This document shows, piece after piece, positions 8,436 through 17,067 of a DNA stretch of 64,000 nucleotides (position 1 is its first letter; each line of letters opens with the position of its first letter). The notes under the pieces were generated by a model. It saw nothing but the letters and a program-made list of their open reading frames with translations, was not told the origin of the DNA and searched no databases. The stretch comes from Planctomycetota bacterium (GTDB lineage Bacteria; Planctomycetota; Phycisphaerae; Phycisphaerales; Phycisphaeraceae), in contig JAIOPN010000045.1 of NCBI GenBank assembly GCA_021413865.1, positions 16,954-80,953 of the forward strand, in the 5' to 3' direction. Position numbers and translations under genes: made by a program.

Positions 8436-9878
8436 ATGGAAATCATGGACAGCAACGACCCCGCCAACGACGCCCGCGCCTACCGCGAGCAGCGGATCGC
8501 CCACTGGGACAAGGTCGCCAAGCGGGACCCGCTGGGGCGCGGCCGGGGATACCACAGCCGGCTCGAACAGGTTTACCGCCACCTGGTCGCCCCGGGCCAG
8601 CGCGTGCTGGAGGTCGGCTGCGGGCGCGGCGACCTGCTGGCGGCGGTCGAGCCGTCCTACGGCGTGGGTGTCGATTTCTCCAACGAGATGATCCGCGTCG
8701 CCGGTCAGCGGCACCCCAACCTCCACTTCATTTGCGCCGATGCACACGAGTTAGCGCTCGACGCGACCTTCGACGTGATCATCCTCTCCGACCTGCTCAA
8801 CGACCTGTGGGACGTCCAGCTCGTGATGGAGCGTTTGAAGCCGATGACCACGCCGCGCACACGGCTGATCCTTAATGGGTACAGCCGGGTGTGGGAATAC
8901 CCCCTCAGCGCCGCCCGGGCGATGGGGCTGGCCACGCCGATGCTGCGGCAGAACTGGCTGACCGCCGAGGACATGGGGAACCTCCTGCAGCTCGGCGGAT
9001 TCGAGCCGATGCGCGGGTGGCAGGAGGTGTTGCTCCCGCTGCGCATCCCGCTGCTAGCGGGGCTGTGCAACAAGGTGCTGGCGAAGCTCGCGCCGTTCCG
9101 CTGGCTGGCGCTGACGAACATGGTGGTCGCCAGGCCGATCCCCGTGCCGATGAAGACCCAGCCCAGCGTGTCGGTCATCGTCGCGGCGCGGAACGAATCG
9201 GGGAATATCGAGAACATCTTCCGGCGGCTGCCGGAGCTGGGCTCCTCCACCGAGCTGATCTTCGTCGAGGGCCACTCGAAGGATGACACGTGGGACGAGA
9301 TCCAGCGTGCCATCGCCCGCCACCCGGAGCGCAAGTGCAAGGCGATGCGTCAGACCGGCAAGGGCAAGGGTGACGCGGTGCGGATGGGCTTCGCCGCCGC
9401 GACGGGCGACGTGCTGATGATCCTCGACGCCGACCTGACCATGCCGCCGGAGGACCTCCCCCGCTTCCTGGGCGCGCTCGCCAGCGGGCAGGGGGAGTTC
9501 ATCAACGGCGTGCGTCTGATCTACCCCATGGCGGAGGAGGCGATGCGCTTTCTGAACTTCCTGGGCAACAAGTTCTTCAGCCTCACTTTCACCTGGCTGC
9601 TGGGCCAGCCCATCAAGGACACGCTCTGCGGCACGAAGGTGCTCTGGCGCAGGGAGTACGAGCAGATCGCCGCCAACCGCGCCTACTTCGGCAACTTCGA
9701 CCCCTTCGGCGACTTCGACCTGCTCTTCGGCGCGGCCAGGCTCAACCTCAAGATCGTGGACCTGCCCGTGCGTTACCGCCAGCGCGTCTATGGCGAGACC
9801 AACATCCAGCGCTGGCGGCACGGCCTGCTGCTACTCAAGATGTCCGCCTTTGCCGCCCTGCGGATCAAGTTTGTTTAG
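8436..9878 (+). CDS. Methyltransferase-GT2 glycosyltransferase fusion protein
   Basis: Two enzymes in one 480-aa chain. Residues 1-230 form a class I methyltransferase: RVLEVGCGRGDLLAAV near 56, GVGVDFSNEMIRVAG and a DVIILSDLLNDLWD segment. From about residue 244 a GT2 domain begins (PSVSVIVAARNESGNIENI), with FVEGHSKDDTWDEI, a GKGKGDAVRMGFAAATGDVL stretch, the DADLTMPPEDL motif near 328, GQPIKDTLCGTKVLWRREYE and LPVRYRQRVYGETN near the end. There is no stop or frameshift between the halves. It may modify a lipid-linked sugar and then extend it, or process one acceptor in sequence. ATG is close to a second in-frame ATG (MEIMDSND). Confidence 0.85.
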   Translation: MEIMDSNDPANDARAYREQRIAHWDKVAKRDPLGRGRGYHSRLEQVYRHLVAPGQRVLEVGCGRGDLLAAVEPSYGVGVDFSNEMIRVAGQRHPNLHFICADAHELALDATFDVIILSDLLNDLWDVQLVMERLKPMTTPRTRLILNGYSRVWEYPLSAARAMGLATPMLRQNWLTAEDMGNLLQLGGFEPMRGWQEVLLPLRIPLLAGLCNKVLAKLAPFRWLALTNMVVARPIPVPMKTQPSVSVIVAARNESGNIENIFRRLPELGSSTELIFVEGHSKDDTWDEIQRAIARHPERKCKAMRQTGKGKGDAVRMGFAAATGDVLMILDADLTMPPEDLPRFLGALASGQGEFINGVRLIYPMAEEAMRFLNFLGNKFFSLTFTWLLGQPIKDTLCGTKVLWRREYEQIAANRAYFGNFDPFGDFDLLFGAARLNLKIVDLPVRYRQRVYGETNIQRWRHGLLLLKMSAFAALRIKFV

Positions 9879-9982
9879 ACGCGCGGATGTGTGACAGCAT
9901 CTGCGTCGTGCTGTAGCCTACCCACGGCATGACGCGGCTAAAGTGTGACGCGCCAAACCCGGACCGTGGACGGAAAACCCGC

Positions 9983-11089
9983 ATGACCTCCAACAACCAC
10001 CCTCTGCCGCTGACCGAGCCCTACCTGCAGGGCAACGAGATCGTGTACGTGACCGATTGCATCCGCTCGGGCTGGGTCTCTTCGCTGGGCGAATACATCG
10101 GCCGATTCGAGCAGAGCTTCGCCGCCTTCTGCGGCACCCGGCACGGCGTGGCGATCTGCAACGGCACGGCCGCGCTGCACCTGGCGCTGCTCACCCTGGA
10201 CATCGGCCCGGGCGACGAGGTGATCGTCCCCAGCCTCACCTTCATCGCCACCGCCAACGCCGTGCGCTACACCGGCGCCACCCCCGTCTTCGCTGATTGC
10301 CGCGAGTCGGACTGGACGATCGACACCGACCACGCCGCGCGCAAGGTCACGCCCAGAACCAGGGCGATCATCCCCGTCCACCTCTACGGCTTCCCCGCCG
10401 ACATGGAGGGCCTCACGGCGCTGGCGGCGGCGCACCAGCTGCACGTCGTCGAAGACGCCGCCGAGGCGCACGGTGCGGGCTACCACGGGCGGCGCGTCGG
10501 CGGTTTCGGCGTCATGAACATCTTCAGCTTCTACGGCAACAAGATCATCACCACCGGCGAGGGCGGGATGATCACCGCCAACGACGACGCCCTGGTCGCC
10601 CGGGCGCGCTTCCTGCGCGACCACGCCATGTCGCCCGAGAAACGCTACTGGCACCCCGAGGTCGGCTACAACTACCGGCTCACCAACGTCCAGGCCGCGA
10701 TGGGCTTGGCGCAGATGGAGCAGATCGACTGGATCATCTCGCGCAAACGCGAGATCGCGCGGCGGTACAACACGCTGCTCGCCGGGGTGCCCGGCGTGGT
10801 GCTCCCTCCCGAGGGCCCGGGCGTCGAGCCGGTCTATTGGATGTACTCGATCCTCGTCACACGGGATTTCCCTATCGGCCGGGACGCGCTGCGTGAGAAG
10901 CTCAAATCCAGCGGGATCGACAGCCGGCCGTTTTTCTACCCGGTCCACACCCTCCCCCCCTACGCCGACGGGCAGAGCCTCCCGGTGTCGGAGCGGATCT
11001 CAAGCCAGGGCGTCAACCTTCCCTGCGGCCCGCGCCTGACCGATGACGACATCCGGCGCGTGGCGGAGGTGATCCGATCATGCCGGTGA
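9983..11089 (+). CDS. DegT/DnrJ/EryC1/StrS aminotransferase (perosamine-synthase-like)
   Basis: PLP-dependent sugar aminotransferase, 368 aa. It begins PLTEPYLQGNEI, then SGWVSSLGEYIGRFE, ICNGTAALHLALLTLDIGPG, EDAAEAHGAGYHGR and FSFYGNKIITTGEGGM, where the Lys near 186 is the PLP-binding residue, followed by YNYRLTNVQAAMGLAQME. This resembles PerA/DesV-type enzymes that convert NDP-4-keto-6-deoxysugars to 4-amino sugars. I chose ATG 9983 because the family starts just before this motif; an ATG at 9929 gives an 18-residue extension without homology. It overlaps the following GNAT gene by 10 bp. Together they suggest synthesis of an N-acylated amino sugar. Confidence 0.88.
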   Translation: MTSNNHPLPLTEPYLQGNEIVYVTDCIRSGWVSSLGEYIGRFEQSFAAFCGTRHGVAICNGTAALHLALLTLDIGPGDEVIVPSLTFIATANAVRYTGATPVFADCRESDWTIDTDHAARKVTPRTRAIIPVHLYGFPADMEGLTALAAAHQLHVVEDAAEAHGAGYHGRRVGGFGVMNIFSFYGNKIITTGEGGMITANDDALVARARFLRDHAMSPEKRYWHPEVGYNYRLTNVQAAMGLAQMEQIDWIISRKREIARRYNTLLAGVPGVVLPPEGPGVEPVYWMYSILVTRDFPIGRDALREKLKSSGIDSRPFFYPVHTLPPYADGQSLPVSERISSQGVNLPCGPRLTDDDIRRVAEVIRSCR

Positions 11090-11667
11090 TCCCGATGGGG
11101 CTGGAACATGCGGGGGCCGCCGCGGACCTGCACATCGAAGCGTTGCGGGGCGATTTCCTCCCCACGCTGGGCGCGAGATTTCTACGCACGTTCTACCGCG
11201 GCGCCCTGGGCAGCGGCGCCGCGTTCGGGTTGGTGGAGGAAGAACAAGGGTGTCCCGTCGGTTTCGTCCTGGGCGGGGAAGATACGTCGGTGCTGTTTCG
11301 CAAGGTTCTGGCTTCTTCGATGATCCCGCTGGCGTGGGCGATGCTGCCCGCCTTGCTGCGTCATCCCGGGTTGATCCTGCGGGTCTTCGAGACCTTTCTC
11401 TACCCCTCGCGCGAGGGGACCGTCCCCCAGAAGGCCGAGTTGATCGTGATCGCGGTGGCGGCGGGGCGCCGCGACCAAGGGATCGGGGAGCGGCTGGTTT
11501 CCGCCCTAGAGGACGCCCTGAAGGGGCGTCGCGTGACCTCGTATAAAGTGACGGTGTTGAAATCCAACACGGGTGCAAACAGGTTTTACCTGCGACGGGG
11601 TTTCCGCCTCGCCGACGAGTTTCGGCTCTACAGTCGCGGCTGGAACCTGTATGTCCGGGACATCTGA
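11080..11667 (+). CDS. GNAT family N-acetyltransferase
   Basis: A 195-aa acetyltransferase. ALRGDFLPTLGARFLRTFYRG near residue 20 and the acetyl-CoA loop IVIAVAAGRRDQGIGERLVSALED near 125-148 follow the V-x-x-x-x-R/Q-x-x-G-x-G/A pattern; the C-terminus SNTGANRFYLRRGFRLADEF is standard for GNAT. ATG 11080 lies inside the end of the aminotransferase gene, so the two are probably coupled. By context it would acetylate the amino group placed by the aminotransferase (as in bacillosamine or Qui4N pathways); this is inference. Confidence 0.8.
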   Translation: MPVIPMGLEHAGAAADLHIEALRGDFLPTLGARFLRTFYRGALGSGAAFGLVEEEQGCPVGFVLGGEDTSVLFRKVLASSMIPLAWAMLPALLRHPGLILRVFETFLYPSREGTVPQKAELIVIAVAAGRRDQGIGERLVSALEDALKGRRVTSYKVTVLKSNTGANRFYLRRGFRLADEFRLYSRGWNLYVRDI

Positions 11668-11679
11668 GGAACTTCACCG

Positions 11680-12387
11680 ATGAAGATCTCGGTGATCTTG
11701 CCCACGTATTGCGAGCGCGGCAACATCGTTGAGCTCCTGGCCGCCATCGAGGCCGTGCTGGGCGCCGATCGTGCGGAGTCGGAGGTCGTCGTGGTGGACG
11801 ACAACAGCCCCGACGGGACCGCGGACGTGGTGCGGGAGTATGCCAAGACCTCCGTGATGCGGGTGCAATGCCACGTGCGGACCACCGACCGCGGGCTGGC
11901 GTCGGCGATCAAGTTCGGCGTACGGCACGCCGGGGGCGACCTGCTCATCGTCATGGACACCGACTTCAACCACGACCCGGCCATGATCCCGCAGATGATC
12001 CGCTGCCTCGAGTACTACGACCTGGTGATCGGCTCACGCTTTGTCATGGGCGGGGGCATGGAAGACTCGAAGCGGTACTACTACAGCCTCTTCTACAACA
12101 TGTTCGTCCGCGCGATGCTCCGCCTGCAGGTCCAGGACAACCTCAGCGGGTACTTCGCGATCCGCCGTGAACGGCTCATGACGCTCAACTTGGACAGCAT
12201 CTTCCACGGCTACGGGGAGTACTTCATCCGTCTCCTGTACGACGCGTCACGGCTCAAGTACCGCGTGCTCGAGCTCCCCATCTTTTACATCCTCCGCCGG
12301 CACGGGCAGAGCAAATCGCGGTTCCTCGCGATGCTCGGGAGCTACACGCGGTGCGTGTTTTCCGTGATGCTCTTCGGTAATAAGTGA
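11680..12387 (+). CDS. GT2 family glycosyltransferase (dolichol-phosphate mannosyltransferase-like)
   Basis: A 235-aa soluble GT2 enzyme. Start MKISVILPTYCERGNIVELL, VVDDNSPDGTADVV near residue 40, DRGLASAIKFGVRHAGGD, the DTDFNHDP motif near 90 (a DxD variant) and IGSRFVMGGGMEDSKRYYYS near 113. The pattern matches polyprenol-phosphate glycosyltransferases. It is the last gene of the plus-strand glycan block, ending 22 bp before the convergent GT87 gene. A third GT2 of this type in 8 kb implies several sugar donors or acceptors. Start ATG has GAGGAAC just upstream. Confidence 0.84.
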   Translation: MKISVILPTYCERGNIVELLAAIEAVLGADRAESEVVVVDDNSPDGTADVVREYAKTSVMRVQCHVRTTDRGLASAIKFGVRHAGGDLLIVMDTDFNHDPAMIPQMIRCLEYYDLVIGSRFVMGGGMEDSKRYYYSLFYNMFVRAMLRLQVQDNLSGYFAIRRERLMTLNLDSIFHGYGEYFIRLLYDASRLKYRVLELPIFYILRRHGQSKSRFLAMLGSYTRCVFSVMLFGNK

Positions 12388-12409
12388 CGCGGACGACCCG
12401 GCCGCGGCC

Positions 12410-13789
12410 TCAGGCATGCGCGGGATTGTCGGGTGCCGGCACCCGCACCGTGATGCGATCGGCCGTGCCCGCGGCGTCCGTGTAGGCCGGGTCGCGGGAG
12501 AAACGCGACAACGCCATCGCGATCCCGACCATGCCGGCGAACTTGCTGAAAAATAGGACGTCCGCCAAATCCTCGGGGGCCACGCGCAGTGGCTGCCAGT
12601 AGAATAGGAAGGCCGCGAACAGGACGTGGGTAAGCGGCGACAACCGTCGTCGCCAGAGCATCACCATCGCGATGGGGATACCGATGAGGTTGTAGTCGAA
12701 CGAGATGGGCATCGCGAAGTTGCCGACCAGGGTGAGCCAGAGGAAATAGGGGAACGCCAGCGCCTGCCGGTTGGCCGATCGGTACACGCGGTAATTGACC
12801 CACAGCGTCATCGGCCCCAGCACGAGCGCCGAACCGATCAGCCCGGGGAGATTGGCGAGCCAGTTTACGCCTACCATGTACCAGAACTGTTCCCAGTAGG
12901 CGGTCAGCGAGTGCGCGTAGAAGGTGATCGCAAACGATCCCTGCCGTTCACGGGGGGCGAAGGGGTGTCTGAGCCAGACGAATAGGTCGTTGATGAACGC
13001 CACGCGGTTATTCTGATAATGGCTTGAGAGCGTGAGCCACTCAGGCACCGCCAGGAACGACGCGACCCCGATCAGCACCCAGACGACCACGGCGATAACC
13101 GCCGCTCGCCATTCGCAGATCACCAGCAGCCCCATAATGATGATCGTCGGGTAGATCTTGACCCACGACGCCACCGCCACGCAGACACCCAGCGCCAAGT
13201 CTCGCCAGATCGACCCGGGCAGCCTCAGTGATGCCGCGCCCAGAATGATCGACAGCAGCACCAGCGAGTCGCAGTTCCCCCGCTCGATCGTAAACAGGAC
13301 CGGCGTGGAAATGAGCACCAGGCCCAGCGCCAACGGCAGCGTGATGCACGCGCGGCCCGCCTCACGGCGCAGCTTCACCGCCAGCACCACCGCCGCGGAC
13401 ATGATCACGGTGTTCGCCGTCATCCAGATGCCCACGGCCGCGGGGTAGTCGAAGTACCTGCACCAGGCGTGCAGCAGAAGGACGATAGGCGGGAAGCTGT
13501 AAAGCCCCCGCGGATCGCCGAAGTACTCACTGTACGGGTTGCCGCCCATGATGAGCCAGTGCTTCACGGCCCAGAAGCTGTGGTAAAAATCCAGCCCCAG
13601 AACGTCCCACGCGTAAACCCACGTCTCCTTGCCGAACAGCATGGCGTGCGGCGGCTGCAAAAAACTCTCGACCCAGTACACCACGAACGCCACCAGCAGC
13701 AGCCACCCAAAAACCAATTGGACGATCCGACCGGGCAATGGACGCGAACCCATGGATGTGCGCGGCTCGGCGGGGCTTGCTTGCGGCAT
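12410..13789 (-). CDS. GT87 family (DUF2029) membrane glycosyltransferase
   Basis: A polytopic GT-C protein of 459 aa with 9-11 predicted helices (LVFGWLLLVAFVVYWV, LVLLSIILGAASL, AVIAVVVWVLIGVASFLAV and others). The first loop carries LGLDFYHSFWAVKHWLIMGG and NPYSEYFGDPRGLYSFPPIV, the classic DUF2029/PimE-like signature with the catalytic Asp in LDF. These enzymes add mannose or related sugars from a polyprenyl-phosphate donor outside the membrane, which fits the neighbouring GT2 synthases on the other strand. ATG 13789 is used; an internal ATG twelve codons on is possible. GACAAT on the minus strand lies 18 bp upstream (13808-13813). Confidence 0.8.
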   Translation of the reverse strand: MPQASPAEPRTSMGSRPLPGRIVQLVFGWLLLVAFVVYWVESFLQPPHAMLFGKETWVYAWDVLGLDFYHSFWAVKHWLIMGGNPYSEYFGDPRGLYSFPPIVLLLHAWCRYFDYPAAVGIWMTANTVIMSAAVVLAVKLRREAGRACITLPLALGLVLISTPVLFTIERGNCDSLVLLSIILGAASLRLPGSIWRDLALGVCVAVASWVKIYPTIIIMGLLVICEWRAAVIAVVVWVLIGVASFLAVPEWLTLSSHYQNNRVAFINDLFVWLRHPFAPRERQGSFAITFYAHSLTAYWEQFWYMVGVNWLANLPGLIGSALVLGPMTLWVNYRVYRSANRQALAFPYFLWLTLVGNFAMPISFDYNLIGIPIAMVMLWRRRLSPLTHVLFAAFLFYWQPLRVAPEDLADVLFFSKFAGMVGIAMALSRFSRDPAYTDAAGTADRITVRVPAPDNPAHA

Positions 13790-13909
13790 AACGTGTGATC
13801 GCCCGAGATTGTCTGACGGGTCGTCGGCCCGCGATTTTCACGGGCATCCCGGGGCCAGCTTATCGCATAAACCACCCTGGACCAAGCGGAACCCCGCCCC
13901 GGCATTCCC

Positions 13910-13938
13910 TTGGTCGCCGGCGCACCGCGTTCTATACT
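13910..13938 (+). promoter_or_regulatory. Probable sigma70-type promoter of the EF-G-like gene
   Basis: TTGGTC at 13910-13915 and TATACT at 13933-13938, separated by exactly 17 bp, 44 bp before the ATG at 13983. This is the best consensus-like promoter in the window. Confidence 0.55.
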
Positions 13939-13982
13939 GGCGTTCGCCCGCCGCCGGTCACGTCACCACGCCGGAGATGTTT

Positions 13983-16058
13983 ATGCCCAACTACACCACC
14001 GCCGACATCCGCAACATCGCCATCCTCGGAAACGCTTTGAGCGGCAAGACGAGCCTGGTCGAGGCGTTGCTCCAGGAGGCCGGCGCGATCCACCACCGCG
14101 GGCTGGTCGAGAAGGGCACGACCGTCAGCGACCACACGGAAGAGGAGAAGCGCCACGGCCGGAGCCTCTACGCCGCCATCACGCACTGCGACCACGAGGG
14201 CCGGCACATCAACATGATCGACACGCCCGGGCACGGCGACTTCGCCGGGCAGGCGATCGAGTCCTTCGCCGCCGTCGAGACCGCGGCCGTCGTCATCAGC
14301 GCCTCGGCGGGCATCGAGCCCGGTGCCCGCCGCATGATGGAGCGCGCCGCCGACCGCGGCCTCTGCCGCATGATTATCGTCAACAAGATCGACCACGAGG
14401 GCGTCAATCTCGACCAGCTCCTGCGCGACATCCGCGACGCCTTCGGCAAGGAGTGCCTCCCCATCAACCTCCCCGCCGGCGGGGGCACTTCGGTCGTCGA
14501 TTGTTTCTTCACCCCCTCGGGCCAGTCTGACATCGGCTCCGTCGAGTCGGCCCACCAGGCGCTGGTCGAGCAGGTCGTGGAGGTGGACGAAAAACTCCTG
14601 GAGATCTACCTGCAGCAGGGGGACGTCAAGCCCGAGCAGCTCCACGACCCGTTCGAGAAGGCGCTGCGAGAAGGGCACCTGATCCCGATCTGTTTCACCT
14701 GCGCCCGCCACCACGCCGACCCGATGAAGTCTGCGGGCATCTGCGAGCTGCTCACCGTCTTCGCACGCCTCGCCCCCAGCCCGCTGGAGGGCAACCCGAC
14801 CCGCTTCGTGCGCGGCGACGACTTCGCCCACCTGCTCAACGCCTCGCCCGACCCCAACCGCCACGTGCTCGCCCACGTCTTCGACGTCTCCATCGACCCC
14901 TTCATCGGCAAGCTCTGCGGCTTCCGCGTCCACCAGGGGACGATCCGCAAGGAAACCCAACTCCTGGTCGGCGACCCGAAGCACGGCGAGAGCAAGAAGC
15001 CCTTCAAGGTCAACCACCTCTTCAAATACCAGGGTAAAGAGCATGTCGAGATCGACGCCGCCATCCCCGGCGACATCGCCGCCGTCGCCAAGATCGACGA
15101 CATCCACCAGGACTGCGTCCTCCACGACCACCACGACGAGGACCGCATCCGTCTGCTGCCGCTGCCCTACCCCGAGCCGATGTTCGGCCTGGCGATCAGC
15201 GCCAAGAACCGCGGCGACGAGCAGAAAATCGCCGACGCCCTGCACCGCATCCTCGAAGAGGACCCGACCTTCAAGGTCGTCCGCGACGCCGGCACGCATG
15301 AGACCGTGATCCACGGCCTGGGCGAGCTGCACCTGCGCGTCATCCTCGAACGCATGAAGAGCCGCTACCACTTGGAGGTGAACACCAAGCCGCCCAAGGT
15401 CGGCTACCGCGAGACCATCACCGCCAAGGCCGACGGCCACCACCGCCACAAGAAACAGACCGGCGGCGCCGGGCAGTTCGGCGAGGTCTATCTGCGCGTC
15501 GAGCCGCTGGCGCGCGGGCAGGGCTTCGAGTACGTGGATGACACGTTCGGCGGCTCCATCCCGCGCCAGTTCATCCCCGCCATCGAGAAGGGCGTCCGCC
15601 AGGTGATCGAGACCGGCGCGATCGCGGGCTATCCGATGCAGGACATCCGCGTGAGCGTGTACGACGGCAAGTACCACGACGTGGACTCCAAGGAGATCGC
15701 CTTCGTCACGGCGGGCCGCAAGGCGTTCATCGACGCGGTGAAGAAGGCCCGGCCGACCCTGCTGGAGCCCTGCGTGAGCATCGAGGTGACGATCCCGCAG
15801 GACCACGTCGGCAGCATCACCGGCGACCTGGCGGGCAAGCGGGGCCGCATCCAGGGGGCGGAGATGCTTTCCAACGATTTGACGGTCATCCGCGCCATCG
15901 TGCCGCTCTCGGAGGTGATGAACTACCAGAACCAGCTCAAGAGCGTCACCGGCGGTCAGGGTTCGTTTACGATGGAGTTGAGCCACTACGACCCGGTGCC
16001 CGGCCAGTTGCAGCAGCAGATCATCGCCCAGTACAAGCCGCACGCGGAAGAGGACTGA
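13983..16058 (+). CDS. fusA: Elongation factor G-like GTPase (EF-G-2 type)
   Basis: Translational GTPase of 691 aa. G1 GNALSGKTSL near residue 16, the switch region EEEKRHGRSLYAA, G3 DTPGHGDF near 79 and G4 NKID near 134, then domain II (VFDVSIDPFIGKLCGFRVHQ), domain III (GLGELHLRVILERM), domain IV (GGAGQFGEVYLRVEP, GYPMQDIRVSVYDGKYHDVD) and domain V (MLSNDLTVIRAIVPLSEV). The G1 loop starts GNALS rather than GHAGS and the switch differs from canonical EF-G, matching the EF-G-2 or FusA2-type paralogues seen beside a main EF-G. ATG 13983 is preferred over 13977 because GGAG lies at proper spacing from it. Confidence 0.88.
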   Translation: MPNYTTADIRNIAILGNALSGKTSLVEALLQEAGAIHHRGLVEKGTTVSDHTEEEKRHGRSLYAAITHCDHEGRHINMIDTPGHGDFAGQAIESFAAVETAAVVISASAGIEPGARRMMERAADRGLCRMIIVNKIDHEGVNLDQLLRDIRDAFGKECLPINLPAGGGTSVVDCFFTPSGQSDIGSVESAHQALVEQVVEVDEKLLEIYLQQGDVKPEQLHDPFEKALREGHLIPICFTCARHHADPMKSAGICELLTVFARLAPSPLEGNPTRFVRGDDFAHLLNASPDPNRHVLAHVFDVSIDPFIGKLCGFRVHQGTIRKETQLLVGDPKHGESKKPFKVNHLFKYQGKEHVEIDAAIPGDIAAVAKIDDIHQDCVLHDHHDEDRIRLLPLPYPEPMFGLAISAKNRGDEQKIADALHRILEEDPTFKVVRDAGTHETVIHGLGELHLRVILERMKSRYHLEVNTKPPKVGYRETITAKADGHHRHKKQTGGAGQFGEVYLRVEPLARGQGFEYVDDTFGGSIPRQFIPAIEKGVRQVIETGAIAGYPMQDIRVSVYDGKYHDVDSKEIAFVTAGRKAFIDAVKKARPTLLEPCVSIEVTIPQDHVGSITGDLAGKRGRIQGAEMLSNDLTVIRAIVPLSEVMNYQNQLKSVTGGQGSFTMELSHYDPVPGQLQQQIIAQYKPHAEED

Positions 16059-16091
16059 CGCACCGCGGCGCGGAAGCCAGAGAGGTCACGG

Positions 16092-16559
16092 ATGACGCAG
16101 GACGAACAGGTGGAACCGGTCGGGGACGGGGACGTGGAACTCGCGCCGGGGGTGCGCGTGCCGGCGTCCGCGGTGGGGTTCACCTTCTCGCGCAGCGGCG
16201 GGCCCGGCGGGCAGAACGTCAATAAACTTTCCACCCGCGCGCAGATGCGCATCCCCATGACAGCGCTGCGGTTGGCGATCGGTCCCGACGCCGCGGAACG
16301 GCTCGCGCTGGCGCTGGGGCCGTCGCGCCTCACGGACTCGGGCGACGTGCTGATCGCCTGCGACGAGAGCCGGTCGCAGCACACCAACCGGCGCGGCTGC
16401 ATGGAGCGGCTGCGCATGATGCTGATCGAGGCGACGCGACCGGTGCGCAAGCGCCGCAAGACGCGCCCGACCAAGGCGTCCAAGCGCCGCCGGCTCGACG
16501 GCAAGTCGCACCGCGGCGACATCAAGCGCGGCCGTTCGCGCCCCGACGACGCGTCGTAA
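16092..16559 (+). CDS. arfB: Alternative ribosome-rescue factor ArfB-like peptidyl-tRNA hydrolase
   Basis: A 155-aa protein of the RF-1 domain family. GFTFSRSGGPGGQNVNKLST near residues 29-48 holds the GGQ catalytic motif for peptidyl-tRNA hydrolysis. The C-terminal tail (RKRRKTRPTKASKRRRLDGK, residues 118-137) is strongly basic, as in ArfB/YaeJ, where it enters the empty mRNA channel of stalled ribosomes. No codon-recognition domain is present. ATG start with AGAGAGG upstream; 33 bp after the EF-G-like gene, so possibly co-transcribed as a translation unit. Confidence 0.9.
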   Translation: MTQDEQVEPVGDGDVELAPGVRVPASAVGFTFSRSGGPGGQNVNKLSTRAQMRIPMTALRLAIGPDAAERLALALGPSRLTDSGDVLIACDESRSQHTNRRGCMERLRMMLIEATRPVRKRRKTRPTKASKRRRLDGKSHRGDIKRGRSRPDDAS

Positions 16560-16674
16560 TCGCGCCGCGCATGACGCGCCGATGCGCGGCGCGGAAAAGA
16601 GAATTGCGGTGATGTTCAAGCCGCGCGTGTGTCGAAGCCGATAATTATTCTTGAGCGCGTTGCTCAGATTTTTG

Positions 16675-16703
16675 TTGACGTGTGATTCGTGTCGTCGTTA
16701 CTC
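16675..16703 (+). promoter_or_regulatory. Possible promoter for the lysine-rich peptide gene
   Basis: TTGACG at 16675-16680, then a 17-bp spacer and TTACTC at 16698-16703 (18-bp alternative TACTCT). The -35 is good and the -10 weak. It lies 45 bp before the ATG at 16748, in a locally AT-richer stretch. Confidence 0.35.
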
Positions 16704-16747
16704 TCATTGACGCAAGCTCCGAGGCTTGACAGAAAGGACTCACCATC

Positions 16748-16813
16748 ATGGCGAAGAAAGCAAAGAAGAAGGCTGCGAAGAAGAAGGTTGCGAAGAAGAA
16801 GTCCAAGCGCTAG
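16748..16813 (+). CDS. 21-residue lysine-rich basic peptide (histone-H1-tail-like)
   Basis: ATG preceded by GAAAGGA at nine bases, one of the best ribosome binding sites in the window, and followed by TAG at 16811. The product is 21 residues, made of AKKKA/VAKKK-type blocks: 13 Lys and 1 Arg, with only Ala, Val and Ser otherwise. Such composition is known from histone-H1-like and HU C-terminal extensions, which bind DNA, and from some ribosome- or RNA-binding tails. It stands alone with a possible promoter and is followed 147 bp on by a strong terminator, so it looks like an independent gene rather than a chance reading frame. Function unknown. Confidence 0.6.
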   Translation: MAKKAKKKAAKKKVAKKKSKR

Positions 16814-16960
16814 TTCACCTGTCTCTGTTCGCGCGGGTCTCCGCGTCGGCGGCGTAGCTCGCCGGCGCACGTATCAGGATTGATCCATTCCGCGGCATCA
16901 GGCGAAACAAGTCGCCCCCCGACCACCTCAAACCGTTCTCCTCGGAGCCGAATCACGTAA

Positions 16961-16993
16961 AGACGTTCCCGAAAGGGAACGTCTTTTTTTTTT
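16961..16993 (+). terminator. Rho-independent terminator
   Basis: Perfect 10-bp stem (AGACGTTCCC with GGGAACGTCT), GAAA tetraloop at 16971-16974, and a ten-T run at 16984-16993. Closes the transcript of the lysine-rich peptide gene on the plus strand; the best terminator in the window. Confidence 0.9.
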
Positions 16994-17018
16994 GCGCCCA
17001 CTCCGCGGCGTCTCCGCC

Positions 17019-17046
17019 AAGCCGCACGCAAACCTGTGTGCGGCTT
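17019..17046. repeat. Hairpin repeat, AAGCCGCAC family
   Basis: AAGCCGCAC (17019-17027) pairs with GTGCGGCTT (17038-17046) around a ten-base loop containing GCAAACCTGT. The same sequence recurs as a longer inverted pair at 37609-37709, so this is a dispersed repeat family rather than a local terminator. Confidence 0.7.
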
Positions 17047-17067
17047 GCCGCGTGCGCCAAAAGCGCC

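Noticed and set aside
9929..9982. Upstream ATG extension of the DegT aminotransferase
   Set aside because: The extra 18 residues are Arg/Pro-rich without similarity to the family; ATG 9983 fits better.
13932..16043. Long open frame (703 codons) on the minus strand opposite the EF-G-like gene
   Set aside because: Composition is Val/Asp/Leu-rich nonsense typical of the antisense of a high-GC gene; the plus-strand product has clear EF-G motifs.
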